Below, in pieces: positions 1 through 12,778 of a stretch of DNA of 64,000 nucleotides. The notes beneath the pieces were generated by a model, which saw nothing but the letters and a program-made list of their open reading frames with translations, ran no database searches and was not told the DNA's origin. Source of the stretch: Lithospermum erythrorhizon (Eukaryota; Streptophyta; Magnoliopsida; Boraginales; Boraginaceae). The stretch is taken from positions 186,001 to 250,000 of the forward strand of contig JADFUC010001681.1 of NCBI GenBank assembly GCA_019722365.1. Direction: 5' to 3'. Numbering within the stretch: position 1 is the first letter of the stretch; each line of letters opens with the position of its first letter. A program made the position numbers and the translations under genes.

Positions 1-134
1 TCACATCATTGACATGATTCAGGAGGTAATGTTCATGATTTTACATTTATCCTTATTAGACTTGAGAATGTTCATTTGATGACTCTAGGAAAATATGAGA
101 TTCACTACATTGACATGCTTGTGGATTGTGACAG

Positions 135-3100
135 ATCCTTAATAAAGGAAGTGCATACACCATCGGTGGCGATGTGTACTTTTCTGTAGACAAATTTCCA
201 GAGTATGGACAATTATCTGGCAGAAAATTGGAAGATAACAGAGCAGGAGAGCGGGTGGCAGTGGACTCCAGGAAGAAAAATCCTGCTGATTTTGTCTTGT
301 GGAAAGTAAGTCCTTATATTTTTGGTGGGGGCATGAGTTGCATTAGCAATATAGTAATCTATGAACACATGATTAATCTTTGAGTTATCTAGTTTTCATT
401 AGTTCTAACCACAGAAGTCTATAATTTTCTCATTTAGTCTGCAAAGGAAGGCGAGCCTTTCTGGCAGAGTCCCTGGGGTCCTGGAAGACCTGGATGGCAT
501 ATTGAATGCAGTGCCATGAGTGCTGCATATTTAGGCTACACTTTTGATATCCATGGTGGGGGTATGGATCTCATATTCCCTCATCATGAAAATGAAATTG
601 CTCAGAGTTGTGCTGCCTGTGACAAGAGTAACATAAGATATTGGGTGCACAATGGATTTGTGACAATTGACTCGCAGAAAATGTCCAAGTCACTAGGGAA
701 TTTTTTCACAATTCGTCAGGTAACATGAGTATAAACACTTCTCTGTGGGATTTAATTTGCCAATTTTCTTGTCATAATAAGTCTGCAATAAAAAATATGA
801 TGTATCCAGAACACTGAAGTTTTTAATTAGATATTTTTATTGGTTTTTGATGAACTCTATTGTAATTCTTTCTCAGGTTATAGATATATACCACCCATTT
901 GCCGTGCGATATTTCCTGATCAGCACACACTATCGATCTCCCATTAACTACTCAGATGTGTTACTTGAGAGTGCATCTGATCGTGTGTTTTACATATATC
1001 AGGTATATTTGTCTCAAATTTACCATGTTTTTTTTGGTGGTTTGTAGGTCAAGTATATTATGTGATGTTTTTTAGTTCTCCCACTTCAATGTATATATCC
1101 ACACTCTCTGATTAAAGGTCTTATAGTATACATCAATATTAACATTAACATAGCCCAATGCCTCCATAGAGGCTCCCTCCTAAGCCGGAGAGGCTGTTTC
1201 CGGAAAAAAGGGTTTATAGTATAAATGAAGGGAAATTAACCACTGAAGAGGAGTCTAAATTTCCCTAAAACTTTGTCCAAACTCAAACATCTATATCAGA
1301 TTTAGGCAGTCCGCACTATAATTATCTATGTTTGTTGTTCCTCAAAGTTCTAATAGCATGTTACCTAGTAGTGCTTAGGTACCTTAAATGTCCTTATAAT
1401 AAAGTTCTCTCTCTGAATCTTTTGAAAGTGGGCTTTAAAAAATACTTGTTGCAGAGGAGTCACTTATACGCTCTCTGATTTTTTAGCATCAAATTCACAT
1501 ATTCCAGTGAGAGTTGAAACAATGCTTTTAAAGCCCCAAAGAAATCTGGCAAGAGAAAGCATTGAAATGCTGTTATTACTTATGTACTTGGCCCTGAAGA
1601 TTATTATCATGTATTATACAGACCAAGGGATAGAGCTGGTATCTATTGTCATGGTTTAGGACTATGACACTCTATCCAGTTACTTCCTTAGGTCTTTCGA
1701 AAGAACTATATTTGGGAAGAAACGATTCGGAAAAATAGTAGACATGAACATAAGGCATGAAATAGAGTCAACCCATTAGCATAGGTTTTAATTCTATGAG
1801 CCAGAGCCTGTTCTTCTTCGTTGCAGATATTGGCGAATTGCAGAATTCTCACTTGTTGCAAAATATTAAATAATACTGGTATAAAGTTCCTTTGATCCAG
1901 GATAGTTATAAATTCTAAACTGTTTACAGACTTTGGAAGATTCCCAAACTCTTCTGAGCCAGCCAGTCAAAACCAGCTTAAGGGATTCAATTCCATTGGC
2001 AACTGTGTCGTGTATAGAAAAATTTCATGATGAAGTTACAACATCAATGTCAGATGATCTACACACAAATGCTGCTTTGGCTGCAATGTCTGAGCCTTTG
2101 AAACTTATGAATGATCTTCTCCATACACGCAAGGTACTTTTTTTCCCCTTTAAACTGATAGTAGATGTATATGATTTACAGTGGCTTCTTTGTGGATTAT
2201 ATGATTATGTTGCTTTAATTGGATAACATTACATCACTCTTTGGATTGCATAAGCTGATATGATACCGGATTTTTTTTTTCTGTTTGGTCTCTTCGATTT
2301 TTTATTTGATCCCTCATTGGTATGATGGCATGTCTATTAGATTTAACAGTAGTATAGATTATACTAAGGATTTATATAAGATATTGTGGAGCCATTTTTT
2401 CGTTTTTCGTTCTCACCTTACTGCGTTGGTTCCTCTGAATCCTGGATTTCCATTTTTTAGTTCTTACCTTTGGCTTCCCTCCTTTCCTTTTTCCTCTCCC
2501 AGCAGATTTCCACATACCACTAATGCCCTAAAAAAATTGTCAGGATGACAGAAATGATGTTGATATCAAGTAGGGATTCCTTGACCTCTTGAGGTTGAGT
2601 TAGTAGGAAGTATTCAATTGATTTTTTTAAGGGCACGAGCTTCGAGGGTGGGGATGTGAAGGGAAGGAAGGCTAATGGGTATGATAGTTTTCTTAGTTTG
2701 CGCAAAAGGAGAAGTGGCTCTGATATTGACTACGGGAAAATCAATAGGTTGATGCCGAAATGGACAACAAAACATTGGTACTTGGTAGCTCATGAATTAT
2801 CTTTCACACCTAGATATTCCCTATCCTTTTGGATTTTGTACCAATTCTTTGGAAACAGGGGAGTCATTAATAAAGTTACAAAAGCATCACATTCTAAACC
2901 TTTGGGATTTGTAAACATTTTCTGGACTCATATTCACATTCTAAACCAGTCGAACGTTATCTTCCTCTTTAATTGTGTTTTATGCCTGGTGATTGACATG
3001 TGATGTTTTTAGGGGAAGAAGCAGGAATTTCGATTGGAATCACTAGCTGCCTTAGAGAAGTCAATCAGGAACGTTTTGTCTATTGTTGGGCTCATGCCAA

Positions 3101-3487
3101 GTAGTTATAAAGAGGTAATGGTTCTATTTGGCTGATCACATTTCCTTTTAGAGTGTTACGCACATACGATGGGGGAAAACATTTTTATTGCTAGTTTGCT
3201 ATTCTAAGTTTTATCTCGAACTAAGTGTTCTTTTTATCAATGGCAATTTCCAGGCCCTGCAACAACTGAAAGAGAAAGCCTTGAAGCGTTCAAATTTGAC
3301 AGAAGACCAAGTATTGCAGAGGATTGAAGAAAGGGAAGCAGCAAGATCTAATAAGGAATATGAAAAATCCGATGCCATTCGAAAGGATTTAGCTGCCGGG
3401 AATTACCATTTGACAGCCCCCGAGGGCACTACCTGGAGACCGGCTATACCGCTGGCACTACAAGAGTTGCTTCTTGCTCCGACATAA
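135..3487 (+). CDS. Cysteinyl-tRNA synthetase, 3' portion (probably organellar form)
   Basis: Ligates cysteine to tRNA-Cys. Six exons are visible: 135-305, 438-719, 877-1002, 1930-2133, 3013-3114 and 3254-3487 (TAA). All are in phase 0 with GT-AG junctions, giving 338 residues. The 5' exons, with the HIGH motif, lie upstream of the window. Exon 2 holds the class I core: GWHIECSAM, the zinc-region [10 protein letters not shown] and the ATP-binding KMSKS (in [11 protein letters not shown]). Exon 3 ([10 protein letters not shown]) and the later helical exons match the CysRS anticodon-stem region. The last exon carries the usual C-terminal segment on non-discriminator contacts ([12 protein letters not shown]). 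The wording of the KMSKS region looks closer to the organellar than the cytosolic plant enzyme, but the targeting peptide is not in view. The first ORF start at 174 is only an internal Met/GTG read and is not a start. A polyadenylation-like AATAAA lies near 3661. Confidence 0.95.
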
Positions 3488-4109
3488 GTTTTGATACATG
3501 AAGTGTGGAAGTCTGATTTTTTTATAATACAGAATATTATCAAATTTTGCTTGGATGGTTTTGGTACACAGATAGTCTATAGGTATTGTTACTGGAATGC
3601 TGAAGAATGAGCCAACACTTATATATCCATTATTGCAATTTATATGAATGTGATCACAGTATAATAAAGGTTGCATTCTGATTTGAGAATGGTTTGGATA
3701 TATTATGTGGTTTATCAAAAACATCAATTATAATCTCCTCTAGTTTACATTTTGACACTATGACCATCTAACCTAACCTCCACCAAGAGCCTCACAAAAG
3801 AGAACCAAGCTTAACACTAACAATACTACAAATTACCAATAATAAGATCATTCTGAATATACTGAATATATTTGACAGTACGGAGTAATAATCTAGAAAA
3901 TATCATAAATCAAGTAAACACACAACATAATATAGCAACATTAAGACAATAATAATAGCTGGAAAAGTTCAAAAGATAATAAATTAGTTGGTTGCATTGT
4001 TTAGGTACCACCAATATCAACTTACTGAGCTAACAAAAATTTCATGAAAAACCTCAAAAACTTGGTGGAACAATGAGTTCAGAGAACCATCAAGCTGAGT
4101 CTCTCGTCT
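3488..4109. other. Convergent intergenic spacer
   Basis: About 620 bp between two convergent genes, holding their 3' untranslated regions. One TACGGAGTA nonamer lies at 3879-3887. No coding frame or RNA gene is recognisable. Confidence 0.6.
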
Positions 4110-5576
4110 TCACTCTTTTTTCGCTTCAACCATGCTCTTCTTGTTCCCCTTCTTCATGACAAGCTCATTTACGACTTTCTCTCGCCTACGAATACCCACC
4201 AAGGTCTTCTTTTTCATCGGCACAGGTATCCTGACATCCATTGGAGGAACAACTTGTGTCTCAACTCCTTTCTTACGTGTAACAACTCTCACCAGTTTCA
4301 CCGCTTTCTTCTGTTTCCTCGCGCTCTCAGGTTTCCTGACATCCATTGGAGGAACAACTTGTCTCTTAACTCCTTTACCCTTCTCCGTTTTCTTAATTTC
4401 AGCATCATCACTGTCCATATCGTCATCCTGCATATATCCCTTCTTAGTTTTCTTCAATCCCTTACCCTTCTTCGTTTTCTCAACTACAACATCATCAGCA
4501 CCGTCACTCTCGTTATCATTCACGACATCTTCCACATCTACCTTCTTCCTCTTCTTCCCTACTAATTCATCACCACGAAATGCCTGGCCCTCATCATCAC
4601 TCACATCCCTCTGATTCTCCCCCTCGCCATCAGAACCCTCACTACCAAATTCATCCTCAATCAACCCAACGTCCATATAACGAACCTCGTGAATCCTCCC
4701 CTTATCCTTCTTCTTCTTCCCCCCACTCTTCCTCTCAGAACTCACCCCATCCCCATCCACATCCTCCTTCAAGCTCTCGCCTTTCACCTCCTCTCTGCCA
4801 TCCACCACCTCCATCCTCGCCCCCTCGATCCTCAACTTCAAATCCGGCAACGCCTGATAAACCGGCAACGCAACCGAATCCACCATCTTCAAATGCAAAC
4901 TCCTCACCCCACCCCACTTCTTCGGCACAAACCCGACAACCCCATCAACACCCCTCCTCACATTCTCCACAATCTCTGACTTCTCCATACCCCCCCTCGC
5001 AACCTTCACCACACAACAAGTCCCCGTCCTGAAATACAACAACCCATCACTCGCAGCACCCTCAACCTTCCCCTTCCAATTCTTCCCCATATCGACAGGA
5101 ACCGGAATCTTCTTCTTCTTAAAAAACATACCCCCCAACAACTTAGGCAAAAAATGCACAATCCTCTTATCAGCCAAAAACAAATCAAAACTATCACATA
5201 ATTTCCTCTTAGCCTCAAACGCCTTATAATTACTCTTCAACTTAGACAACCTAATAACTTTCCCAATATTCAAATTCTGGGCACGAATAATTTCCTTGAC
5301 ATTTTGATATTCGGGTTTGGATCCGGGTCGGTCGTCGATAAATAAGCAGAGTTCGGGGGAGGAGTAGAGGGGGTGGGGGAGGGGGATTTTGTATGCGTTT
5401 GTGCGTGGTTTTGGGGGTATTTTCTTGAGAGTTAAGATTAAGTATATGAATTCATCGTCTGGGATTAGTTTGAGTTTTTGGGTGGCGGAATTGGATTCTT
5501 TCCATTTGAGTAAGGCGGAGACGGCGGAGTCAATGGTGGTTGAAGCCACCGTTGACGAATTTGCGGCGGCGGACAT
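4110..5576 (-). CDS. Ribosomal L1 domain-containing protein (RSL1D1/Utp30-like), 488 aa
   Basis: Intronless. The start was chosen at 5576 (MSAAANSST) because its upstream context, ATAATGTC, is good and the L1 domain begins soon after. An in-frame upstream Met at 5696 would add 40 residues. The N-terminal half (about residues 10-240) is an L1p/L10e fold: a KLKLIPDDEFIYLILTLKK-type start, the core segment SFDLFLADKRIVHFLPKLLG, and a KKKKIPVPV strand. The C-terminal half is a long acidic then lysine-rich tail with many KKTKKGKG-like blocks, typical of nucleolar ribosome-biogenesis factors of this family. The phrase QVVPPMDVR occurs twice in the tail, reflecting an internal DNA repeat. Nucleolar function in pre-rRNA processing is inferred from the family. 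The opposite strand is open over long stretches only because of codon bias in the tail. Confidence 0.9.
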   Translation of the reverse strand: MSAAANSSTVASTTIDSAVSALLKWKESNSATQKLKLIPDDEFIYLILTLKKIPPKPRTNAYKIPLPHPLYSSPELCLFIDDRPGSKPEYQNVKEIIRAQNLNIGKVIRLSKLKSNYKAFEAKRKLCDSFDLFLADKRIVHFLPKLLGGMFFKKKKIPVPVDMGKNWKGKVEGAASDGLLYFRTGTCCVVKVARGGMEKSEIVENVRRGVDGVVGFVPKKWGGVRSLHLKMVDSVALPVYQALPDLKLRIEGARMEVVDGREEVKGESLKEDVDGDGVSSERKSGGKKKKDKGRIHEVRYMDVGLIEDEFGSEGSDGEGENQRDVSDDEGQAFRGDELVGKKRKKVDVEDVVNDNESDGADDVVVEKTKKGKGLKKTKKGYMQDDDMDSDDAEIKKTEKGKGVKRQVVPPMDVRKPESARKQKKAVKLVRVVTRKKGVETQVVPPMDVRIPVPMKKKTLVGIRRREKVVNELVMKKGNKKSMVEAKKE

Positions 5577-7020
5577 TATTATTGTGGAGGTTTTGGAGGG
5601 TTTTAGGTTTTGGGGAGTAGTAATAGGTTGTAATAAGAGGTAAAAGGGTTTAAGATATATACTAGGTTGGGCCTGTTCCAAATGTGATGTTAACAAATCG
5701 AGTTTGAGTGGATATTACGTTATTCTGTCAGATAAATATTTTATTAAGTAACATAATTATTAGGTTTGTTTTGGATTTCGAGTAGCAAATCATGTCGAGC
5801 CTAGAGTTATTAATGACCCGAGCGGCTCGACTCAATCTATATGGAGCCGCGCTTCGAGATGGCCTTGTTGGCTCTGCACGCCGGTTCGGTTATGATTATT
5901 ATATATTAAAGACAAATTTTGCTATAATTTTGTAATAATTTGAATGTATTGTCAAGGTCCAGGGTATTGTTATGATGATTTTTTTATCATCTAGTTAATG
6001 GATTAACCTTCGTGTTGGTTTGGAATTGAGAATTGGATTATTCATTACTTTCACAACATTCGTGATAAATTAGTAAAATAAATTTATCCAAATAAATGCA
6101 TAAGTTTTGATGGGTATTTAATCAAGCGGGTTCAAATATAGAGAAAAGGTGATATTTATGTCCCACTAGTTAAGAATTCGAGCGGGTTGGAGTCAGGTAC
6201 CAAACGAGTATTGGGTTCGTACTACGTGGTTATACTCCATTATTAACATCGATTTTTGTTTGGTTGAGTTGATCATTTGAATTTTACTAGCCCAAACATG
6301 GTATAGACTATAGAAACGAACCCATTACACTTGGTTATACTCCATTATTAACATCGATTTTGGTTGAGTTGATCATTTGAAATGGTATAGACTATAGAAA
6401 CGAACCCTTATAGTTGGAAGTTGGAGTAATAAAAAATTGATTTCATTAGCTATCCATGTGAAAAAATATGAATAAGTAGTTGGCTGATTCAACATCATGA
6501 TAAATTTACTTGATTTCAATAATATCAACTTACTACTAAATAAATACTTGCTAATTCTAATATTTTCTTTATGTTTAACAGAAACATGGTAGGGCAAGTT
6601 ACATCATTACATAGTTTTCATAGATCATATGAACTAAAACTCGAATACTATGGCCATCTTCAAAAGGAATTCAAATTGCTTCATATGGATTAAAAATTCT
6701 AAATATTTTTTCCGAAATATCTGAAAATTTTCTATTTTGAATTTATAAAAACTAAACATTAATATAACTTCGAAATTAATTTCTTTCCAAAAAAAATGTG
6801 AGTTTCCAACTTTTCTTAGGAAACATTGGTAATTTTCACTAATTTTTTCAAAAACTATATATTTAAATAAAAAATACTATAACTATATCTAATAATTATA
6901 TATTTATGTAATAACGAACGATTCATCAATTAATAAATTAAAACGTGAGTTATTAATTTACATAAATCGGACCACAAGTATATTTGGCTGACTACGAATC
7001 GCCGATGTTTTAAAGCTATC
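5577..7020. other. Gene-free AT-rich interval
   Basis: Upstream region of the L1-domain gene. Apart from the tandem duplication listed separately, I see no coding signal here. Confidence 0.5.
6228..6407. repeat. Tandem duplication of about 80-95 bp
   Basis: Unit 1 (6228-6322) and unit 2 (6332-6407) share the opening TGGTTATACTCCATTATTAA and the closing GGTATAGACTATAGAAACGA. Unit 2 lacks a short internal stretch present in unit 1. High identity suggests a recent local duplication. Confidence 0.85.
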
Positions 7021-9412
7021 AGTCTAGATGTTTAACCGAGAGACATCGCTTAAACTAAACGATCTGATTAACAAGATAAACTCATTTTTTCCCTTCATCC
7101 TTCCCAATGCACTCAAACAAGGCCTTAAGAAACAAAAAATTCCCATCTCCCCTTCCCCTACAACCGCCGAACCCACTCCCCTTTCCCCTCGATTTTTCTT
7201 TTTTTTCATTTATCCTCCATCTCGTGAGTTTCGGCCCTCAAATTTCTATAGCTTCTTCATCAACTTCTCTTCGATTCCGCCGGTAAAAAGCGCCGAATCT
7301 TTTGTATTTCATATTTCGAATGGATTGACTTCTTTGTTGACTTTTTGTATTTGTTTCATATCGCTACAAACGACTCTGTGCCTTAAATTGCTTATTCTCG
7401 AGTTAAAGCAAGAATTTGATGAGTATTTCTTTTATTTTGGTGATGTTGACTTTTTTTTGAATTAGTTCGACTTTGGGGTTTCATATTAATACGCATATAA
7501 TTATTATCTGTGTTTTAAAATTATAGTATAGCATGATATATAATAACCGATTTTTGGGTTTGTGTAGTTGTGCTTGACTTGTTGACTTCAAGTTGACTTT
7601 AAAAAAATATTTTAATGGTATAAGTATGTTCTCGACCTTTATTATAGTTGTTCGAGGCGGAAATTTGGATTTATGTTAGTTTACGAATATACGTGGAAAT
7701 TAGTTTTATTAGATCTTGTAAGAATCGGTTTTCGAGGTTATTATTTAGAAATGGGGTTTAGTTAGTTGGAAAGGTTGATATTTCTTTGGGTTGACTAAAA
7801 ATTGTTTAAAGTGTTAGAAATGGCATTGTAGGGGTTTAAATGAAGCTGGAGTTGCTGGTTGTTTGAAATTTCCATCGCTTAGTTTATCGCTTAAGCTTAA
7901 TCCAGTAATATTTTACCTAAAGTGTTAATCGGGTAATTAAAATTTGTTAAAAGAAAATTTATTATGAATTTTGTAATAATCATACTGTGTTTTGCTTGTA
8001 ATTTAACGCGGGAGTACTACAAGATCGATTGATTTTCGCATACAATGGTAATTAGCCAGCGGGATTTATCACTGCAGGATAATATTATTTATGTTTGAGC
8101 GAAGTGGTTTGATAAATAGATATGTGACTACATAATTATTTTATGAATTTATATGATAGTGTAAATTGTAAGCAAGTAAATGTCGAGTCAGATGATGGAT
8201 GGCTATGTGTATTACGGTAGTAATGCTTTATACGAGATCAAGTTGTATTGCGTATATTATGGAAGCCATATTAAGATTGCTGATTGTTGCATTGGTTGTT
8301 TTATATGGGACCTTGTAGTTGTCAGCGATGTTAATTGAGCGGCGTGGTGATTATGTTTCGTCATGGTCAAATGTTCAGCGTGGATATTGATCGTTGGTCA
8401 CGCTGTTCATATATGTGGTACACCATATTGGGCATGTGATCATTGAGTCGCATTGTAGGGTCGTCTGTGCGCATCGACGCTTTTATGATATCAGGCCAGC
8501 GACTACGAAAAAGATAATGATATTATATTGGAGTAAACGGTGAGCCCGCCGTAAAAAGGATATCGTTATAATATATTATATTACATTATACGCAAAGGAA
8601 AGCCCGCCGAAAAGCGGTAACGACATTATATAAATATAGGGTGCTTATTGTCTTCAGATTGTGGTCGACATCGAGGATGTCACCGAGTTGGAAAGGTTGA
8701 TGATGTTATGATTTTTATTTTCGGAGTTTGATATTTTGATTGCGGCGTAATCAATAAGGCGAGAATTTATATCTTTTACTTGCTTCGACATGCGACATGT
8801 CGCTTCCTCGAAATAATATGTTGAATGACAAGAATGGTATCTCTAAATTAGTACATATTGACGCGTGGTTATTATTATTACGAGGATATTAAATACGTTG
8901 CTCTATTATACATATATATATATATATACTCTATCGCCACGCTTATATCTTTTGTCAGACCTCATTCGGACGTGATGTTTACCACCCGGTGATACGCTTC
9001 TCCACTGCCTGCCGAGATTACCCCTCCAACCTCCGCATCGACAAAGCGACGTGAGAAGCCGGGTTGAGTTCGTGAGTGCTCGCTGCTTGCTCTTAGGTAA
9101 AGAGACTCAGCTGGTGATCCTCAATACCATCTTTCTACTAATTTCTGGGGTGTACCTTCAAACTCAGATTTCATTTCAGTTTCTCACGTTGGAAAACTCA
9201 CGAATCGCTTTATGGTGCATCTCAGCTTTGTAACGCTATGACAACTTGTATTTTGGTTTTGATTGCGCGATGCCACGATTGCTAAACTTTTTATAAACAT
9301 TATTTGTGAACTATCTAACCATTTCATTTTATCAAACTATCGCTTTTATTAATTTTATATACGTTAATAACGAATCTAACTCAAGGGCGCATGACTCGAG
9401 GCTGGGTCGCTA
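7021..9412. mobile_element. LTR-like block, possible solo LTR of a Ty3/gypsy element
   Basis: About 2.4 kb without a coherent gene. It opens with a pyrimidine-rich, C-rich leader-like stretch (7080-7280), has an AT-rich middle, then a GC-richer part with related phrases AGCCCGCCGTAAAAAGG and AAGCCCGCCGAAAAGCGG near 8540-8615. It ends with a GAGGCTGGGTCGCTAA-like sequence near 9400. This order resembles long LTRs of plant chromoviruses as I remember them. No target-site duplication, primer-binding site or second copy was found, so the call is tentative. The 145-aa ORF at 7028-7465 is low-complexity and not considered real. Confidence 0.3.
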
Positions 9413-10601
9413 ATTTACTTTATTGTCTAATTTATATGACTTTATTACTTTTTTCTTACATAATATCTACCTTATTAGTACATAATTAGTATAGATATCA
9501 CATGTAATATTTTAAGACGAGTATATTAAAAATTGTTTCGAGATTATATATTCTACTGGGATGTGTTTCCTTATATGCGCCTAAATTTTTTTTCCAATAT
9601 ACACACACAATATGCATATAACACTCCGTACGTGTGAGATCATTACAATTGTCTATTAATTTAACTTTTACATATTTTTCAAATACTACTAATTATGTAA
9701 ATACTTTATTTAAAAGTTCAATATATTTATTTCAAACATTTTAAACTATGTAACACCGATTTCATAATTTTTTTTAAATTTAGTCAATAAAGTTGAATAT
9801 TTATCTTTGTTACAATATTTATGTTTATATAAATATCTTTTAAGATATAATCCTTACTTATCGTGAGAACTATTTTTTTTTCTTACTTATTATTCTACAC
9901 TTTTCTAGACATATTCATGTTCTTTCCTATTATATCTCTAGACATTAAATATGTGGATGACTAAATTTTTCTTCTTTACTTTTAAATATTGTCGAGAATC
10001 CGATATATATTCAATGCTTCATTTCCCTATAAATACACATGTTGAAGTTAAAATTGGAGCGTAGATAACTTATCTTTGAAGTTTCTAAGATTTTACATCA
10101 TTTCTGAAATATTTCTATAATGTTTCGTAACGCTCTTATTCTAATTATTTCAAACTATATCCGGTAAGTTAAACTGGATCACGTTTCATACTACATACAA
10201 AACGAGGCACTCGTTATTAAATTTATTAATAATTTTTCTTTTGTCATGATAATAAAAACTACGTTGTCATTCAAAATATTTTAATTTTAGAACTCAAATA
10301 CTTTTATATAAATAAAATTACGAATAAAATATTTCATTGATTTGATTATACCAATATAAAGTAAATAACAAATAAAATAATTGAATGAATGTTATGGTTG
10401 GTTATCTCATTATATGTTTTTTATGCTTATTGCTTTCAAAGGAATTTACATAAACTAATGAATAATTTAATTGAAAAACAAATAAATGTAGACATGTTAT
10501 GATTGTACTAAATACTTGATTTAATTTGGCCTAGTAAAATAAGAAAAATACAGTTTGCAATTCTGAAATGAAATTTGGAAGTGGGCAGTATGCAAGAAGC
10601 A
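9413..10601. other. Gene-free AT-rich interval
   Basis: Very AT-rich sequence downstream of the phosphatase gene. No frame, RNA gene or clear repeat was recognised. Confidence 0.5.
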
Positions 10602-12778
10602 CTACCACGGCTGGTCTTTGATGCATTTTCTCGGGTGTGGAAGAAGCCCGTGGCTGGTTGCCTTCAAACCTTTCCTCAACCATTCATTCACTAGGGCAAC
10701 TTCAAGTATCCTCACCTGGAGATAGTTTGCAGAATGTGAGTGACAAAACAAATATTATCCTGATAACAAGAGTCGTCAATCCAATATAGTCTTCTGCTTT
10801 TGCATTCCTTCTAAAACTGGTCAAAAGTGAAGTGGTAAAAAAGACTAGACATCATAAAATATAAGCAGTAGAAGAATAAAAAAAGGGTATATATTGTTAG
10901 CATTTGAAATTTCAGATGCATTTTTATGTTTGTTTCTATACCCGATTAAAAGTTTCGGATTTTTCAAGATAATGATTCTTTTCCTATCACAAATGTCTTA
11001 TTACGTAGCATAAACAATCAATTAATATGAGGCAGAGGGAGTATGGCTTCTTTTTCATGCATCATCAACTTACCCTATGTATCTCCTTCATAGGTGTTAT
11101 CATATTTTACATAGATCATAGCACTGATAAAAATATACGGAGTATATCTTATGATGGATGTTATCATGTAATATTCAGAGATATAGAAAGATGGCAGCTA
11201 CCAATAGAAGGGCTTATCAAATTTGGACTTGTTTTTGTGATCCTTTCAGAGACACATACCAATGACCCAGATTTCGTGACTTTTATGCTTAGCTTTCAGA
11301 TAAAAAAGTTACAGGGAGATGCAAGCTAGAAAGATGCAGATGTATAACCTTTTCGTCTATTGTATAAGAGTTAATTATATAACATGATAGAAAGGAGTTC
11401 CTCAGATTTCATGAATAAGAAGGAGAAAAGGGAAAAGCTTCTAACCTGCTTTACAATGAATGGCTCTTCGTCAACACTTAATGGATTTGTCAAAATAGTG
11501 AGGAAACCGTTCTTATTTCCATACACAATGTCTGTGAAAGGCCGATCACCTATCTGCACGGGAAACAAACTTAATCATCAGGCAATAAATAAATAACAAA
11601 AGAACGCCTAGAAATAGCCATATACCATTATTAGTCTAGATGATTCACATCCAAAATGCCTTTCAATTTCTTCTGCTGTCCCAGCTGGTTTCTTCACCAC
11701 TATAGATTTTGATTAGAGAAAAGAGTCAAACATTAATACCAGAACGCTTCATGCATGATCGTCAATTTTCATATCATTCTCTATACAATGAATATAGAAG
11801 AACAATGTCTTATATTTTCACATTCGGCATGACTATATTAAATATTTGTCACGGAACCATGAATTTCCACTCATTAAGTATAATAATATTATAGCAATTG
11901 ATTCTAAGTGAGTCACAGAGAGAGGTCTTAGTCTAATAGACTTACTATGCCTGATGACTCGGATCCCGATTGAACGCTCAAGAGCTTTCGCTTTTCTACC
12001 ATCCGGATCATATTCATGCAAGCCTACAAAGATTCTCATGAACATAAAAACAGAACAGAACAAAGAACTTAATCAAAATGTCAAGAGGGTCCGTCAAAAT
12101 ACCAGCAGAGTTGCTAAAGACGGCCACATTGTTGCCAAACAGTGATCTACACTGCTCCAGAGATTCTCCAAGAGGCGCCCACAACCTCAAATTATAAGGA
12201 ATTGTCAAAGTATTATCTTTATCAAACACAACACCTTGAAAACCTCTCCTTTTCAGCTCAGCCCAATCGATGAACCTTATATCAGGCACTGAGAGATTGG
12301 GTATTGCCAAATTCTTATTTCTAGCTAAAATCCCAACAGAACAAGCAAGACCCTCTATGTTAATTCTTTGCCCCAATGCAGCTTTGAATTCTATCCATGA
12401 GCCTGATAAAATGCCTAAACTACTTAATCTTCTAATGTTTATATCCTCTTGAAATTCTTCAAAATTGGGTTTCTGGGTTTCCGATGAAGGGTATAAGTCC
12501 CTCAAATTCTCAGTATTTTTCCGACTTGAGCCAACAGGATCCTCCGGGTTGTTGACTTGGCGATTATTTTGAGTACCTTGGTCTTTATTGCAGCTGTTGG
12601 TGGTGGCATGATGTGTGGCTAATGAATTATGTTGGTTTGTAAATCGAGTGATTTCTGTGCTTTTTATCGAACTTCTGATAGATCTATTGAGTTGCAACCG
12701 GAGATTCTGTTGGTTGAATAAATGCTTAGGGATCGGATAGTAGCATGTATGCCATGGAGGAACTGATGTGCAAGGCAT
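10602..12778 (-). CDS. PGPP1: Phosphatidylglycerophosphate phosphatase, HAD superfamily (PGPP1/GEP4/YqeG type), 349 aa
   Basis: Dephosphorylates phosphatidylglycerophosphate to phosphatidylglycerol, a thylakoid lipid step in plants. Five exons in transcript order: 12103-12778, 11946-12023, 11626-11699, 11446-11553 and 10602-10715 (TAG). All have GT-AG ends and consistent phases (1050 nt). HAD motif I is FDKDNTL, with the two aspartates at about residues 186 and 188. Motif II is in VFSNSAG, the motif III lysine is in VKKPAG, and motif IV is IGDRPFTDIVYGN. The C-terminal exon (VRILEVALVNEWLRKGL) matches the family end. The first 100 residues are Ser/Asn/Arg-rich and fit a chloroplast transit peptide plus linker. 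The 730-bp fourth intron contains a spurious forward ORF (11027-11329) and a TACGGAGTA nonamer. A possible leader exon near 13609-13680 (AG before, GTGTGT after) is only a suggestion. Confidence 0.93.

Noticed and set aside
4132..5032. Long plus-strand ORFs (proline- and serine-rich) opposite the L1-domain gene
   Set aside because: They are antisense shadows of a Lys/Glu/Gly-rich coding tail and show no domain.
7028..7465. 145-aa forward ORF
   Set aside because: Low-complexity Phe/Pro/Ser content from a pyrimidine-rich tract; no domain.
11027..11329. 100-aa forward ORF
   Set aside because: Lies wholly within intron 4 of the phosphatase gene, and no family features are seen.
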